Assembly: GCF_003171515.1 (NCBI RefSeq)
Contig: NC_089396.1
Coordinates: 2,480,001 to 2,544,000, forward strand
Length of the DNA: 64,000 bases
Source: Pyrenophora tritici-repentis
Lineage: Eukaryota > Ascomycota > Dothideomycetes > Pleosporales > Pleosporaceae
Reading direction: 5' to 3'
Shown here in pieces: positions 19,855 through 31,212 of this stretch. Every line of letters begins with the position of its first letter. Position 1 is the first letter of the stretch. The notes below the pieces were generated by a model. The model was given only the letters and a program-made list of their open reading frames with translations, was not told where the DNA came from and made no database searches. The position numbers and the translations under genes were made by a program.

Positions 19855-21651
19855 ATGTTGTGGTCTTGCCTTCTAGTCGGCCTGACACACGTCATTGGCG
19901 CCACATGCGCGCCACAGACGTTCGATTATGTCATCGTCGGAGGCGGCCCAGCAGGTCTACTCATCGCGAACCGCCTATCCGCAGATTCAAACATCACCGT
20001 TGCAGTCATCGAAGCAGGAGACTCTGCGTACAACAACCCGAATGTCACATACGTCCCAAAATCGCTTCTCGAGTATGGCCTGTTTATCGGTACATCGATT
20101 GACTGGGGTTACATGACGGTACCGCAAAAGTATGCTGAAAACCGTGAGTTGAATTACTGGGCTGGAAAGGCGTTGGGCGGGAGTACGACGATTAATGGTA
20201 TGACGTATCTGCAAGCGGAGAAGGATCAGATTGATGCGTGGGAAGAGTTGGGGAACGAGAGTTGGAATTGGGATAGTCTTTTTGAGTACTTTATTGCGCA
20301 AGAGGGATTTCAAACGCCGAGTGCTGAGCTGCAGGCTAGGGGCACGGGATATGACGATGATGCGCATGGGAAGGAGGGGGAGCTAGCTGTTGGTTTCACT
20401 CCGTATCTTACTGCTGGATTTAGGGATCTGATGAAAGAGACGTCTGAAGCGCTTGGGTATCCGTATAACAAGGAACCGAACGATGGCAAGATGCGTGGGT
20501 TTAACACCTGGCCCATGACGCTGAACGAAACTGGACCAACGCGAGCAGATGGGGCCAGATCATTCTACTTCCCCGTTGCATCTAGACCAAACCTCCACGT
20601 TTTTCTCAACACCACCACACTACGAATCATCTGGGACGAAAAGTCCGCAACTCCCAATCTACTAGCTTCCGGCGTTGAAACCAACGCAAACAACATAACC
20701 ACAACCATCCTCGCCACCAAAGAAGTCATCCTCACAGCCGGCTCCATAAGATCCCCCGCCCTCCTCGAGCACTCCGGCATCGGCAACCTAGCCATCCTCG
20801 AACCCCTTGGTATCAAAACCGTCAACCCCATCCACAGCGTAGGTTCCAACCTCCCCGACCAACCCCAAAACGGCATGACCTTCACGTCCTCCAAAAACTT
20901 CACCGGCTACCCAACTTTCGTAACCTACCTAACCGCCTCTGACCTCTTCGGCGCCTCGCTCCCAGCCCTGACCGCAGAAGTGCGAGCGAACATCAGCGCC
21001 TACGCCGCGACCATCATCGCCGAGTACGTCCCAGACACCATATCGCTGTCGACGCAAGAACAGCTGCTTACGCACCAGATCGACCTAATCTTCAACACCA
21101 GCAGCACAGTCCCGCTTGTCGAACTCCTCTGGGCACCCGTGAATAACCAAATCATAGCGCAACTCTGGAATTTATTACCCCTGTCTAGAGGCTCCATACA
21201 TGTTAATACTTCCGATGCCAACGCACCCCCACGCATCAACCCAAACTTCCTCCAACTACCCATCGACACTTACGCCCAAGCAGCTGCAGCAGTACGTATA
21301 CGTGAATACATGGCCACATCCCCGCTCTCCGATATTATCACCGGCGAGGTCTCACCCGGGCTGGACACCGTCCCAAAAGACGCGGGCTGGAGAGATGTAG
21401 CCTGGGAGTCGTGGATCAAGAAGACGTTGAATGGTAACTCACACCCCGTGAGTACTTGTGCGATGATGAGTCGCGAGTTGGGCGGTGTTGTTGATAGCAA
21501 GGGGAAAGTGTATGGGACGGTGAATGTTAGGGTGGGGGATGCGAGTGTTTTTCCGACGCAGATTTCGGGGCATTTGAGTGCGGGAGTTTATGCGGTGGCG
21601 GGGAGGGTTGCGGATGCGATATTAGGAGGAGGAGAGAGAGGGTGTAGGTAG
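19855..21651 (+). CDS. Secreted GMC (glucose-methanol-choline) flavoprotein oxidoreductase
   Basis: Intronless; starting at ATG 19855 gives 598 aa with a signal peptide (MLWSCLLVGLTHVIG). An earlier in-frame ATG at 19729 adds 42 residues that would hide the signal, so I prefer the later one. The Rossmann motif VIVGGGPAGLL near residue 27 binds FAD ADP. GKALGGSTTINGM and the GSIRSPALLEHSGIG segment are the two GMC signatures. The active-site pair is His530 in NSHPVST and His573 in SGHLSAG. Many Asn-X-Ser/Thr sites agree with secretion. Family members oxidise alcohols or sugars and supply H2O2 for lignocellulose attack; substrate not determinable. Confidence 0.92.
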   Translation: MLWSCLLVGLTHVIGATCAPQTFDYVIVGGGPAGLLIANRLSADSNITVAVIEAGDSAYNNPNVTYVPKSLLEYGLFIGTSIDWGYMTVPQKYAENRELNYWAGKALGGSTTINGMTYLQAEKDQIDAWEELGNESWNWDSLFEYFIAQEGFQTPSAELQARGTGYDDDAHGKEGELAVGFTPYLTAGFRDLMKETSEALGYPYNKEPNDGKMRGFNTWPMTLNETGPTRADGARSFYFPVASRPNLHVFLNTTTLRIIWDEKSATPNLLASGVETNANNITTTILATKEVILTAGSIRSPALLEHSGIGNLAILEPLGIKTVNPIHSVGSNLPDQPQNGMTFTSSKNFTGYPTFVTYLTASDLFGASLPALTAEVRANISAYAATIIAEYVPDTISLSTQEQLLTHQIDLIFNTSSTVPLVELLWAPVNNQIIAQLWNLLPLSRGSIHVNTSDANAPPRINPNFLQLPIDTYAQAAAAVRIREYMATSPLSDIITGEVSPGLDTVPKDAGWRDVAWESWIKKTLNGNSHPVSTCAMMSRELGGVVDSKGKVYGTVNVRVGDASVFPTQISGHLSAGVYAVAGRVADAILGGGERGCR

Positions 21652-22142
21652 GTAGGTAGGTTGGGTATGGGTATGGGTTTCTTGCAACAGACTGGACTGT
21701 CGGTAAGATCATACGGCGTGCAGTATGGATTTGTAGCCTACTACTCTGGTATGCAATGTGAAGAATATGGCGTCTAGAACCCCCCGTCTCTTCGCAAGAA
21801 ATTCCTCAGTAGTGGCCGTTACATCCACCAGACTACCACACTAACCAACCATCACAAAAACATCACTCACTCGCACACTCACACACACAGTCAATCCCAA
21901 AATATCGAAGAGAATACAAATTCCATTCCCTCCGAAAGTTGTGCCAACCATCATATGTAAAAAGCTACCTATATAAAAAAGCGGGTGGGGGGTATATACA
22001 CTATACAAATATATAAGATGTGGGGGGACCAGCCTGATTTCTTCGCGAGGAACCAACTTTTTCAATCAATCCACTAGTTGAGTGTTGCTGATGTCTTCCA
22101 CCGTTGTTGTTGTTGCTGTCAGGAGCGAGGGGAGGGGTGCGT
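21652..22142. other. Convergent 3' spacer
   Basis: Between the GMC gene and the Egh16-like gene. A short TAGG repeat run follows the GMC stop, and there is an A/T-rich block near 21960-22010. No gene seen. Confidence 0.35.
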
Positions 22143-23440
22143 TTAACCCAAGAAGTTGAGGCTGAAGCGACGGAGCTTGTTGGCTCCTTTGCCCTTTTGT
22201 CCTTGCTGGAATTGGCCTTGGTTTTGGCCTTGGTTGTTTCCGCCCTGGTTGCCCTGGTTGGCGCCACCCTGGTTGTTTCCTTGTTGAGCACCGGCACCGG
22301 CACCAGCACCAGCTTGAGCACCGTTTCCTGTACCGGCTTGGTTACCAGCTTGAGCACCGGCACCAGCCTGGTTACCACCCTGAGCCCCATTCTGGTTTCC
22401 ATTGCCACCGTTCTGCTTGCCGTTGTTGTTGCCGTTCCCCTTTCCATTGTTGTTGCCGTTGTTGCCATTGTTGTTGTTTCCAGCAGGAGCAGTAGCAGCA
22501 GGAACAAGAGCTAAAATAAACCGTCAGTCTCAATTGAACCAGTAAAAATTTCAAGCGACGTGGGAAGAAGAAAAAAAAGCAAACGCACCGGAAATGGCAC
22601 TGGCACCCTCGTTACCACCAGCAGCACCAGCAGCCTGGTTCGCAGCAATAGCAGCAGGAAGATCCTTTTGATTCTGCAGAATCTGTGCCGAGATACCCTC
22701 GAGTGTCTGAGCAGTGTCGACAGCTAAGTCGCAGTGAGTATGGATACAAGAATAGGGCTGACATGTTGTTGATGATGAATGAATGAGTGAGAAATTTGTA
22801 ACTTACCAGCGGCGCTCTTGTTAGTACGGCCAGTTCCGTCAGTCTGCTGGACGGCGAAGCATCCACCAAAGGGACCGGCGATGGCGTTGTTGCGGCAGCG
22901 GATAGTGCAGATGTCACCCGTGGAGGCGCCGAGGCAGTTGAACTTCTCGGGCATCTGGACGTTGATGGTGAAGTCCTTCTCCTTGGCTTGGGAGAGACCG
23001 AGGGCACCGGGCACGTTGTTGGAGACCTTCAGGGGCGTGAAGTCCGTCTTAGCGTTGCTGGTCTCGTCCATGTCGCACTCGAACGGTCCAGCGCCATCGG
23101 CGTTGACCTGGTGGATGGTGACTGCAATCATGGAGCCGGCAGAGACTTGGGCCATGCGGCCGGCAGCGAGCTCGTTCTCAGTCTGCTCGCCAATGTCGAT
23201 GTTTCCGGCAATCTCGGTCCTGCCGCAGGCGTTGACAATGTTCTGCTTGATCTCAGAGTTACGGATGATGGTGGCATCTTGCTGGCAGGGAGAGATGGTG
23301 GTGCAGTTGCGGGCGAGGTCAGGATCAACCAAGAAGCCTTGACTCGTTCCCTTGTCGCCAACGGCCGCCAGGATGGCAGCGTGGGAGTGGACAGTGGTGA
23401 AGAATGCGGCAAGCGCAAAGGAAGTAGCAGAGTAACGCAT
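22143..23440 (-). CDS. Egh16-like (GAS1/MAS3-type) secreted protein with N/Q/G-rich tail
   Basis: Predicted exons 23440-22807, 22723-22589 and 22510-22143, in phase, give 378 aa. A signal peptide (to about residue 19, ending VHS) is followed directly by His20, so the mature protein would begin with histidine. The core (residues about 20-210) contains conserved family segments such as GFLVDPDLARNC, CQQDATIIRN, NACGRTEIAGNIDIG and CTIRCRNNAIAGPFGGCFAVQQ. Family members are expressed in appressoria of plant pathogens. The third exon encodes about 100 residues rich in Asn, Gln, Gly and Ala, then a basic end (KLRRFSLNFLG). The low-complexity tail is longer than the core family needs and its role is unknown. 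Confidence 0.88.
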
Positions 23441-24428
23441 ATTGATTGGGGGTGAAAGAAAGTTGGCGCTCAGCGCTGAGAATAGAATGAAATGTTAAAG
23501 AAAGAGGGTAGCGTCGAGCTGAAGAAGTGAAGATAGCTGATGATGGAAGTGATTGACAACAGAGGAACTGGTAGGTCATCTATATACTGTTCATCTTGAC
23601 CGTGTAGTTCACCCCCACTGGCCCCAATTACTCATGATGACCGTTGGTGTCCCGCTCTCATGAGACGAGCTTCCGTACACATCAAGGGATGTTTATGCCC
23701 TAGGCGCCTCAGTCACGACTTGGCGAAGAAGAAGTGGAGTAGGAAATACCGCCAAGCTCGGTACAAGCAGCCTGACGTGAGCTTATTGCAGCGCCATGAT
23801 AGGTTTACCTCGCCTGTCATGGGCCGTACGAGAAGTTTACTGAGGCAGCTCCACCAGCTTCAAACTTCGAGAACCTATGCACTCCGTCATTTAGCGCTCC
23901 TTCAACCCCCATTGCGCATTCCGCCCTGCCAAGTAGCGCCAACGATGAGGCGTGGGAGGTTTCGACGACCAGAAAGTCGAGTTTCGAATCAAAAGGTCAG
24001 CACACCAACAGCGAAACATGACGGAACAAGGCTGCCGAGATAATACATCCCCGAACATTAACCGGGAAGTAGCACAGACGTTTGCAGGAAAATGTATCGA
24101 AAAGTTGACTGGCGAGATTGCCATGGCCTTCAAGGGCTGATGTTTCGAGATAGCCGCCGCTATAAGTGGGTCTCTTCCGTTACACCCCTGTGGGCCTGCC
24201 CGTCCGGACTACCCGTTGTAGTAGCTACGCCGCGCATCAATGTACTGGAACCCGTTCGACCAAGTCTCAAAAGTCCTGTGCTTGAATGTTTGCCTCTGCT
24301 TTGCCGGCAGTCGGTCAGGCAATGGCGGGAATAGTTCCAAAAGCACAAAACATTGACCATGTCCGCTGTGAAAAGAACCAAAACGCCCAAATGAGACCAT
24401 ACATGGAAGGAGAAAAACATTCAAAAGG
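23441..24428. other. Intergenic, about 1 kb
   Basis: The left part is the Egh16-like promoter. Several short frames on both strands have no recognisable features. Confidence 0.35.
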
Positions 24429-25878
24429 TCATGCTTCCAACACCTCACGCATCAGCTCCACTCCTTCCAACTTTGCTCTCTCCAAGCATTTGGCTCGCTG
24501 CTCCCCTTCGGGCAGACGAGCACCATGATCTAACAAGTATTGAATCATGTAAATGTGCTCTGCTAGGATTGCCTAAGAGATGGCGGGTAGTCTTCTGTCG
24601 ACTTCATTGGGATCTCCGCCATGCTGAAGAAGTAGCCGCACTGCATCCCAACAGCCTCTTTTTGCTGCAGCAACCAAGCTACCAGAAATTAAATCTTGAG
24701 GTACTGAACCTAGCATTGCAATGGTATGATCGAGTAGGATGTGCAGCATTGTGAAACGGCCATGAGAGGCTGCAAGGTGAATTGAATCCTCTAGCTCCTC
24801 TTTGGACATGCTGCCTCGCCACTCGAGTAGAAGCTGCATTATGTCCGTGGATCAGGCGGATATAGCGATTTGAAGGTGTATCTGCTTGTAGGGAAGCGAT
24901 ATCTCTTTTGCTCGCCCAATGATATACCTGGCCATTTCTGTCCAGCCAAATCGGCAGCATCTTGAACGAATACAGACTGACAGTTGACGCATACTGCACA
25001 GGCCAGCCATGCTAGGATCAAATGTCAATTTGACCTTCCCGCGCTCGTTCAGGAAATAATCCCAGATCTCGGGGTTCGGTGTTATTAACATAGTTCGAAT
25101 CCGAATCTGTCCATTTCGTGTCATCCAGAAACTCTTCCATTGATCAGACTTGGCATCCATGTGAGACTCAAAGATGAAGCGGACCATATCTAATCTACCT
25201 TTTTGTGCAGCGGCCACTAATGCACAAATGTCAACCTGAGCAATGTCGTGTTGAAGGTAGGGCTCCATGATATCCGTTGATCCGTACCTAGCCGCCAAGT
25301 CGTAGGGCGCACCAAAAAGAAAGCTTGTAGACTCCGGGATCCCCCAAGCCTGTATATCAGAAACGTGGTTCATGTAGACAGCGGCAGCGTGAAGATGTGT
25401 CTCAAACTCTTGTTTGAGGATACATTCCCGAACACTGGCGTTGCGCAGTGAGCGGAAGAAGCCATCATGATTCATGGCCAGTTTACACAGAGACGATATG
25501 TAGCGCTTTGTCTCCGACTCTTCTGTCGTCAAGTGTTCGGCAACCTGACGAATGATTACGAGGATGCGGTTGCCATCTCTAGGCTCGGTGTTGACCCAGT
25601 ATTCCAGATAGGATTGCACCATTGAATACTCTCCCTGATATGGCCAGGCTCCATCTAACATGCTGTTCATACAGAGTACATAGCGCACTTGCTCGCGGAA
25701 GAAACCTAGATGGATCAACTTATGTGTAATTCCAAACTTTCAATAACCTACGGTTCACGAGCATAAGCCTTAGGCCGCGTTTTCTTCCTCGCGCGAGTAT
25801 AGCTTCATAGATGATTTGTTGGAAGAGCTCCAGAGGAAGGTCCATCAGGCGGAAGGTCATTGGAATGTGGTTTGACAT
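24429..25878 (-). pseudogene. F-box-like/ankyrin protein gene with two in-frame stop codons
   Basis: Exon 1 is 25878-25752 (LPLELFQQIIYEAI, an F-box-like start) and joins through a 46-bp intron to a frame beginning at 25705 (FFREQVRYV). The frame runs with ankyrin-type repeats (DLAARYGSTDIM, LVAAAQKGRLDMVRFI) to a TGA at 24854-24852, continues in the same frame (STDIMQLLLEW, HLAASHGRFTMLHILLDH, VAAAKRGCWDAVRLLLQHGGDPN) to a TAG near 24570, and again continues (AEHIYMIQYLLDHGARLPEGEQ) to a final TGA at 24431-24429. Both internal stops could come from one C-to-T change (CGA to TGA, CAG to TAG). It is therefore either a young pseudogene or an assembly/splicing exception. Confidence 0.75.
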
Positions 25879-26322
25879 GTTGAGAGTGTTTCGATGGAGA
25901 GAGCAGAGTGGAGAACAAGAAACAGACAGCCCTTCAAGAGCATGGGTACGGTGAGAGTGAGAGACTACAGAACGAACAAATAGTCACAGAAAGCACGACG
26001 GGTAAGCGAATGTGACACAACAATCATGACGTACCACAACAGTAACCTTGATGAGTCATGCCTACATGGCCAGGCAACAGCGGAATTTGGATAACCAAAT
26101 CGAGGAGACTCCAGGAAAGAGCACTTTCGCGGGTGCACCATCTCCTCCCCCACCCGCCCCTCTTAACTCCGAACAATCTCCGTCAGCCCTACAAACAATC
26201 AGACCACTTTCCCACCCCAACGAACCCCAACCCAACCCGCACTTCCTCCCACCCAAAAAACCTCCCTCACACCCGTCGCAAACCCTCCTCCTTTCCCCCA
26301 ATCACCTTTTGTACCCCTAAAA
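25879..26322. other. Divergent promoter region
   Basis: Lies between the minus-strand ankyrin gene and the plus-strand small membrane protein. C-rich around 26140-26320. Pro-rich open frames here look like composition artefacts. Confidence 0.35.
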
Positions 26323-26853
26323 ATGAACACCGTAAGCTTCTCCCCCCTCTCCAAATCAATACAACCTTGCTAACCACTTTACAGGTTAAATCAGTATAGT
26401 ACGGCGCCCCAGCGAAAAAAAAAAACTACAAAGAATAAAGGTGTTAATGGTGAAGATAGCTACGGCTGGGCCACCCTAATCGTCGCAGGCGGCGGCGCCT
26501 ACTTCTTCGCCAAACGCAGCATCAACGCCGACCGAGCCGCAAAAGCAGAAGCCGACCGTCAAAAACGCATTCGTATCTACCAACTCGAGCATGGCATGCA
26601 GGAATCCGCGCCGGTGACTACGCCGTTGAATCCGACGGCACGGGCGGGGTCGACGCAGGCGGCGCCAAATAGTGTGACAAGAGGTATTGGGGGTGGGATG
26701 GGACAGGCTGAGGGCAATCCGAGTATACAGGCGAGTCAGGATCCGGCGCCTACGAGACATGCGCCGGAGAGTGAGGGACAGAGGGTGGGCGAGAAGAGCA
26801 AGTATGAGGCTAATGAGGTATATCGGAGTCGGAAGGGGGATCGATTTTCGTAG
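26323..26853 (+). CDS. Small single-TM protein (DUF4748-like)
   Basis: The C-terminal exon (26413-26853) encodes YGWATLIVAGGGAYFFAKRSIN, a transmembrane helix that resembles the fungal DUF4748 family, then a charged helix (ADRAAKAEADRQKRIRIYQ) and a disordered tail ending RKGDRFS. The start is uncertain. I propose a 9-nt first exon at 26323-26331 (ATG AAC ACC) and an 81-bp intron ending CCCCAG, in phase, for 149 aa. The more obvious acceptor at 26381-26384 would lead to an immediate stop. Probably mitochondrial inner membrane by family resemblance; not shown here. Confidence 0.65.
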
Positions 26854-27158
26854 ATGGGGCTTGTGAGGGGTGTGTGTGAGGGAAGAAGATAACATGTACA
26901 TTATACGAGGCTTCACGGTTTCACGATACTGGGATTGGGCGAAAAAGTCTGGTTAGATATGGGGACATTATTATCAAAGATTCCCCGCTCTCTATCTCTG
27001 TCTGTCTTTCTGCGCAAATTATACAGCGCTCGAACAAAACCCCCCAAGCTATGTGGTGAAGAAAAACCCAAACGCCAGCGCGATATATCGGGGTATAAAG
27101 CGATATGTTCCGTAGCTACAGCGTCATTCATCCGACGTCATGGCAGCACCCAAGCCCC
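26854..27158. other. Convergent 3' spacer
   Basis: Short region between the small membrane protein and the POM34-like gene. Nothing recognised. Confidence 0.3.
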
Positions 27159-28039
27159 TCACATGAACAAGCTGCTCTTGGGACTATCCCTACGCTTCTC
27201 ATACAGCCACTTGTTGTTCAACCCAACACTAGCCTTACCCGTCGACGGAGTCGGAGTACCAGGAGTAAAGCTACTAGAGCTCTCACCAAACAAACTGCTG
27301 CTCATCGGACTCCCATAGCTCGACCGCTTTGCCGATCCACTCAGCGTGCGTTGAAACATTGGACTTGCGCTATTGGGCGAGTATGACGAGTTTGACGTCG
27401 ATCTTCCGAGGCTTGCGCGAGGGCTGCCATTCAGCGGCGATTGCGAACCGTTGCTGAAGCTATTGCTGCGTGGTGTGGATCGCTGGTAACGCGGCGGTGT
27501 GACATAGTTTGGAGAAGCGTAGACAGAGCCTGGGGTAGGAGGCGCATTGACATCGGCTTTGAGGCCCATGGCCGCGCGCTGGGACGGTGTAAGAGCTATA
27601 TCGGCCATGTCGTCGGGGTAGTATCGGCGGACGAGGGGGAGGAAGGCGATGACGATGTTTGCGACGAAGAGGAATCGGATGAGGAGGACACCCCAATGGC
27701 TGTATGGGACGGCCTTTACGAGCGCGTTTATGGGGGTGCTGGCGTCATGTCAGAGTGCTCATGTTGGCGTGTTGCGAGGGTTACTCACGCTGCGTACTCC
27801 AATAACTTGACCTTTTCTGTCATGGCGTTTCCCCATACTGAGAGGAAGAGGATTCCGGTATTGAGGATGATGGCGCGGATGTTGCGCTCGTCGAATGTGG
27901 TAGCATATTGACGACGCGCGATCTCTTCAAACTGTGGATGTTTCCATGACCCGTTTGGTGTGTATGGCTGTTCTGGCTGTGCGGAGGGCTTTCCTGGTGT
28001 CTGCGGCAGCGTAGGCTGCGTGTATCTGGCGACCGACAT
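27159..28039 (-). CDS. POM34: Nuclear pore membrane protein, Pom34-like
   Basis: Exons 28039-27789 and 27738-27159 join in phase through a 50-bp intron with donor GTGAGT, giving 276 aa. Two hydrophobic segments, around ILNTGILFLSVWG and LLIRFLFVANIVIAFLPL, flank a short loop, the hairpin topology of Pom34. The downstream DIALTPSQRAAMGL motif and a long Ser/Pro-rich tail (RSTPRSNSFSNGSQS and onwards) ending with KWLYEKRR are typical of the filamentous-fungal family. Role: anchoring the nuclear pore complex in the nuclear envelope. Family assignment is from remembered motifs. Confidence 0.8.
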
Positions 28040-28404
28040 GTTGACTGTGGGTTGAAGCTTCCAAAGCTGGTTGCTTGTTTGTTTTGCTCAAGGAGAGGCG
28101 CAAGAGCTCAAACAGTCAGTTTCCAGACTACGACTTTCACTGCTGCTATAGGGTTAGTAATTAGTATTATGGCAGAGTTGCGAGGCCACAGCGCATCACG
28201 AAGAATGGGAGAATCGCGATGATAAAGAGAAGTGGTTCATTATTGTATCACGGCAACGATGTTTTGGCAAGGGCGATCGGCGGACATGCTAGTGCCGACA
28301 GGGGTTACTAGCCGCAGCCTTCACCCCGCCGTCATCCCGCCGGGCAGCTACCACAAACCTCGCACGCCTCGTTCTTGGCCTGACTTGCTTCATGTAACTC
28401 AATC
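28040..28404. other. Divergent promoter between Pom34-like gene and AMP-binding-like gene
   Basis: 365 bases, no gene. The likely bidirectional promoter. Confidence 0.4.
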
Positions 28405-30202
28405 ATGGCCGGAATCATAGAACAGCTCGATGGAGCCATCTCCAACCTTTTGATGGGCTGGAATATCTACACTACCTTCATCGTCTTCGGCATCATCGGT
28501 TACCTCTTCTGGATTGTTTACGACAGTGCCGACCCCGATACGCATCCGCTGCTGCTTGCAAGGCAGGCGCAAGCTTCCTATGTGAGGCAGCCGGGAGAGT
28601 CGGCTATCTTCAGGTCACCCGAGACTCCCCATGGCTGTAGGGTTATTCATCAAGCATTTACAGCGTTCGCGACTGACATGTGCCAGACCCGCTCCGTACC
28701 GGACTCGCCGTACGCCCTCCTGGTGCTCCCATGTACTCGGCCGGCAAGGATGGAGACCTTCGCGATATCTGGAAGCGAGTGATGGGCGAGATTCCTCTTG
28801 AAAAAGGCGCCAAATCCAGCGGCATGGCAAACATCATGACCGTTTTTGGCAAAGAAGGCGTCACGGAGCACAAGGTGGAGGACATCACAAGGGAAATTGC
28901 CATCATTGGAAAGCATCTGCAGGATCGAAGCGCGAAGAAAGTGGCCGTATACCTACCAAACAGTCTTGAGTTTCTGGCGGTACTTTTTGCTGGTGCCTTC
29001 TACGACTTCACGCCCATTTTGATCCCATACAACCAGCCACAACAAACCCTCGTCGAGCTTCTGGTTCAGACGGGAGCTGATACTTTAGTCGCCGAGGCTG
29101 GCTCGTTTTCTCTTGCAGACATCAGCCAGGGCTCATCCGGTCTTCGTTCCGTCATCTGGACTGTAGAAAAGACGAGTAGGCACATGGATTGGAGCGAGGT
29201 ACCAGAGGGTATTGGCGGCAAGATTGATGTCGCTGTCTGGCACGAGCTTGTACAGGAACAGAAGAGCGCTGCTGCATCACTACCCGCTACTTCAGGAAAA
29301 CCTCCCGGTGTTGTTTTCCTCTGGCAGGAGGCTGTGGGAAAGCCTGCTGAAGTTGTTGAATTCACCCAACAGGTACGCACAGGAGGAGCTTGTTACATGT
29401 CCCATACTAATTGCTGTAGAACCTGACTGCTGCTATCGGCGCGCTTATCACCTCTCTGCCTGCAGCACACCGTCTCAATGCTGAGGATACCTTCCTTCCC
29501 GCCGACGCCTTTACACACTCTTACAGTCTATGCTGGACTCTGGCTGCCTTGTTTTCCCATGCTACCGTCATCATCCAATCTGTTGCTGGACCAGGTGTTG
29601 ACCTCACCCTTGCCACTCGTTCGATTGCCCCAACTGTTACCGTCGTCTCGGCTGAAACAGCTGCGAAGCTCCACAGTACCACCAAGTCATCGGTAACTAG
29701 TGGCCCACACAAACTTGCACACTACTTGGAGACTCGTATGTTAGCTGCCGGTCGTCTACCCACCGAAAACGTTTTTACAAAGCTCAACGCGCCCATGCGA
29801 GCCGTCATTGGCACGACGCCTGGTAAACTGCGATTACTGCTTGTCTCGGAGCGTCAAGGCTTGAACACACCACCGCTCAGCACCGAAGACCTTTCTGATC
29901 TCCGCATATACACCAAAGCGCGTGTCGTATATGCCTTGACCACCGCAAAGGTCGCTGGAGCCGTTGCGCAAACAAACGTTTACGATTACCGAAGAGGCGA
30001 CATGCCGTCGAACAAACACAGCCACTTCGGCGTACCGCTAAGTTGCGTGGAAATCAAGCTAAAGGATACACCACAACACAAGACCACGGAAGATCAGTCG
30101 GTTGGTGAGTTGGTCGTCACTGGCTCTTCGGTAGCTGGTGGTCTGGTGGAAATGGGTGTGAATGCGACCATGCGGGATGACCATACCTTGGCATATGTGT
30201 AA
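28405..30202 (+). CDS. Membrane-anchored AMP-binding (acyl-CoA synthetase-like) protein with degenerate catalytic motif
   Basis: Exons 28405-28636, 28687-29372 and 29420-30202 join in phase to give 566 aa. Residues about 19-39 are a transmembrane anchor (YTTFIVFGIIGYLFWIVYDS). The body follows the ANL superfamily: KVAVYLPNSLEFLAVLFAG, DTLVAEAGS, and later LPADAFTHSYSLCWTLAALFSHATVI and GVPLSCVEIKL. The ATP-binding P-loop, normally like TSGTTGxPKG, is replaced by LWQEAVGKPAEV. The C-terminal catalytic lid domain is missing; the protein stops after DDHTLAYV. It therefore looks like a non-catalytic relative, perhaps a scaffold or lipid sensor. Downstream residues are intact with no stops, so this is not simple decay. 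Confidence 0.8.
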
Positions 30203-31212
30203 AATTGCTGGGCTATTATAGCTAGGTTATTGAGATAAGAAAAATCTATTACGAGTTACAACGAATAAGGGCATTGCCGATTTACGGACCTTTTGGTTAG
30301 TGCGTGAACTATGGCAGGTTGACGGGTTGACATGTCTACCACCATCATCACCGTCACAGAGAAGACCATCTAGATCATCGTGCAGTAGAGTAGTAAAGTA
30401 GTACAATTGCGCGAAGCTCCGTTAGTCGGTAAATCTATCTTTTCTTTTTCCTGCTTTCTCAGCTCGCGTGTACCGTATCGGCGGAGAACACACGCTACCA
30501 CTACTTATCGCTGCCACCTGCAGACGTGGGGAACGTTGTCTTGTCTGGGGAAATCACTACCGTAAACCGCTACCCTCGCGGCCCTTTTCTTCCCACCCCT
30601 GCCACTTCGTTACCTACTGTGCCTAACCGAACCCCCGTCTCGCTTGCACTTGCATCACACTCCAGACGAGGTCCAGCCCAGCCCAGCTACCAGGGCAGGC
30701 TTATCTTGCACCTAGCACCAGTCGAATAAACGATAGCTCCAAGGGACCGAGGGGGGCTGGGCTAGGCTGTGCCGCTAGCTGTGAGGGGGAACAGCTTATT
30801 CTCAAGAGAAGTTTTATCGAGACCAAGCCGAGTTTTGTGGCGTTGTAGTTAGCGTGCGTGCGGTACTTGTCTTATCATCAATCACTTCCTGGGCATTATT
30901 CACATGCATGGGGGAGATGATCAACGTATGTATGTAAGTACATAAGTAACGAGGATACGCATATCTAAGCACTCGACGGAGATTGATCTGTGCTACGGAT
31001 ACTTACATACGGCTTGTCCCTTGTCCCTGGATAAATAAAGAGGGCAGCGTGTCCGCCGCCGCTGTTTTTATTTTATCGACTGGGTGGTTTGGTTTGGTTT
31101 GGTTTGGTTTGCGCGCCAGGGCGAACCGGATTTTGTTGACATTTTAACGCATTTCACACCGCACGCGCGTGCTTTGACGGCAGCGAGGCAGCGAGGCAGA
31201 CGGACAACAAAG
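30203..31212. other. Intergenic, about 1 kb
   Basis: The frame at 30526-30729 is short and featureless. CT-rich and GTAC-rich stretches and a GGTTT run at about 31090-31110 suggest promoter/leader of the permease gene. Confidence 0.35.

Noticed and set aside
6807..21651. Secondary-metabolite or degradation gene cluster including tannase and GMC oxidoreductase
   Set aside because: The two genes are 11 kb apart, separated by transposons, with no backbone enzyme or pathway regulator between them.
26476..26916. 146-codon minus frame opposite the small membrane protein
   Set aside because: It is the antisense shadow of the better-supported plus-strand gene.
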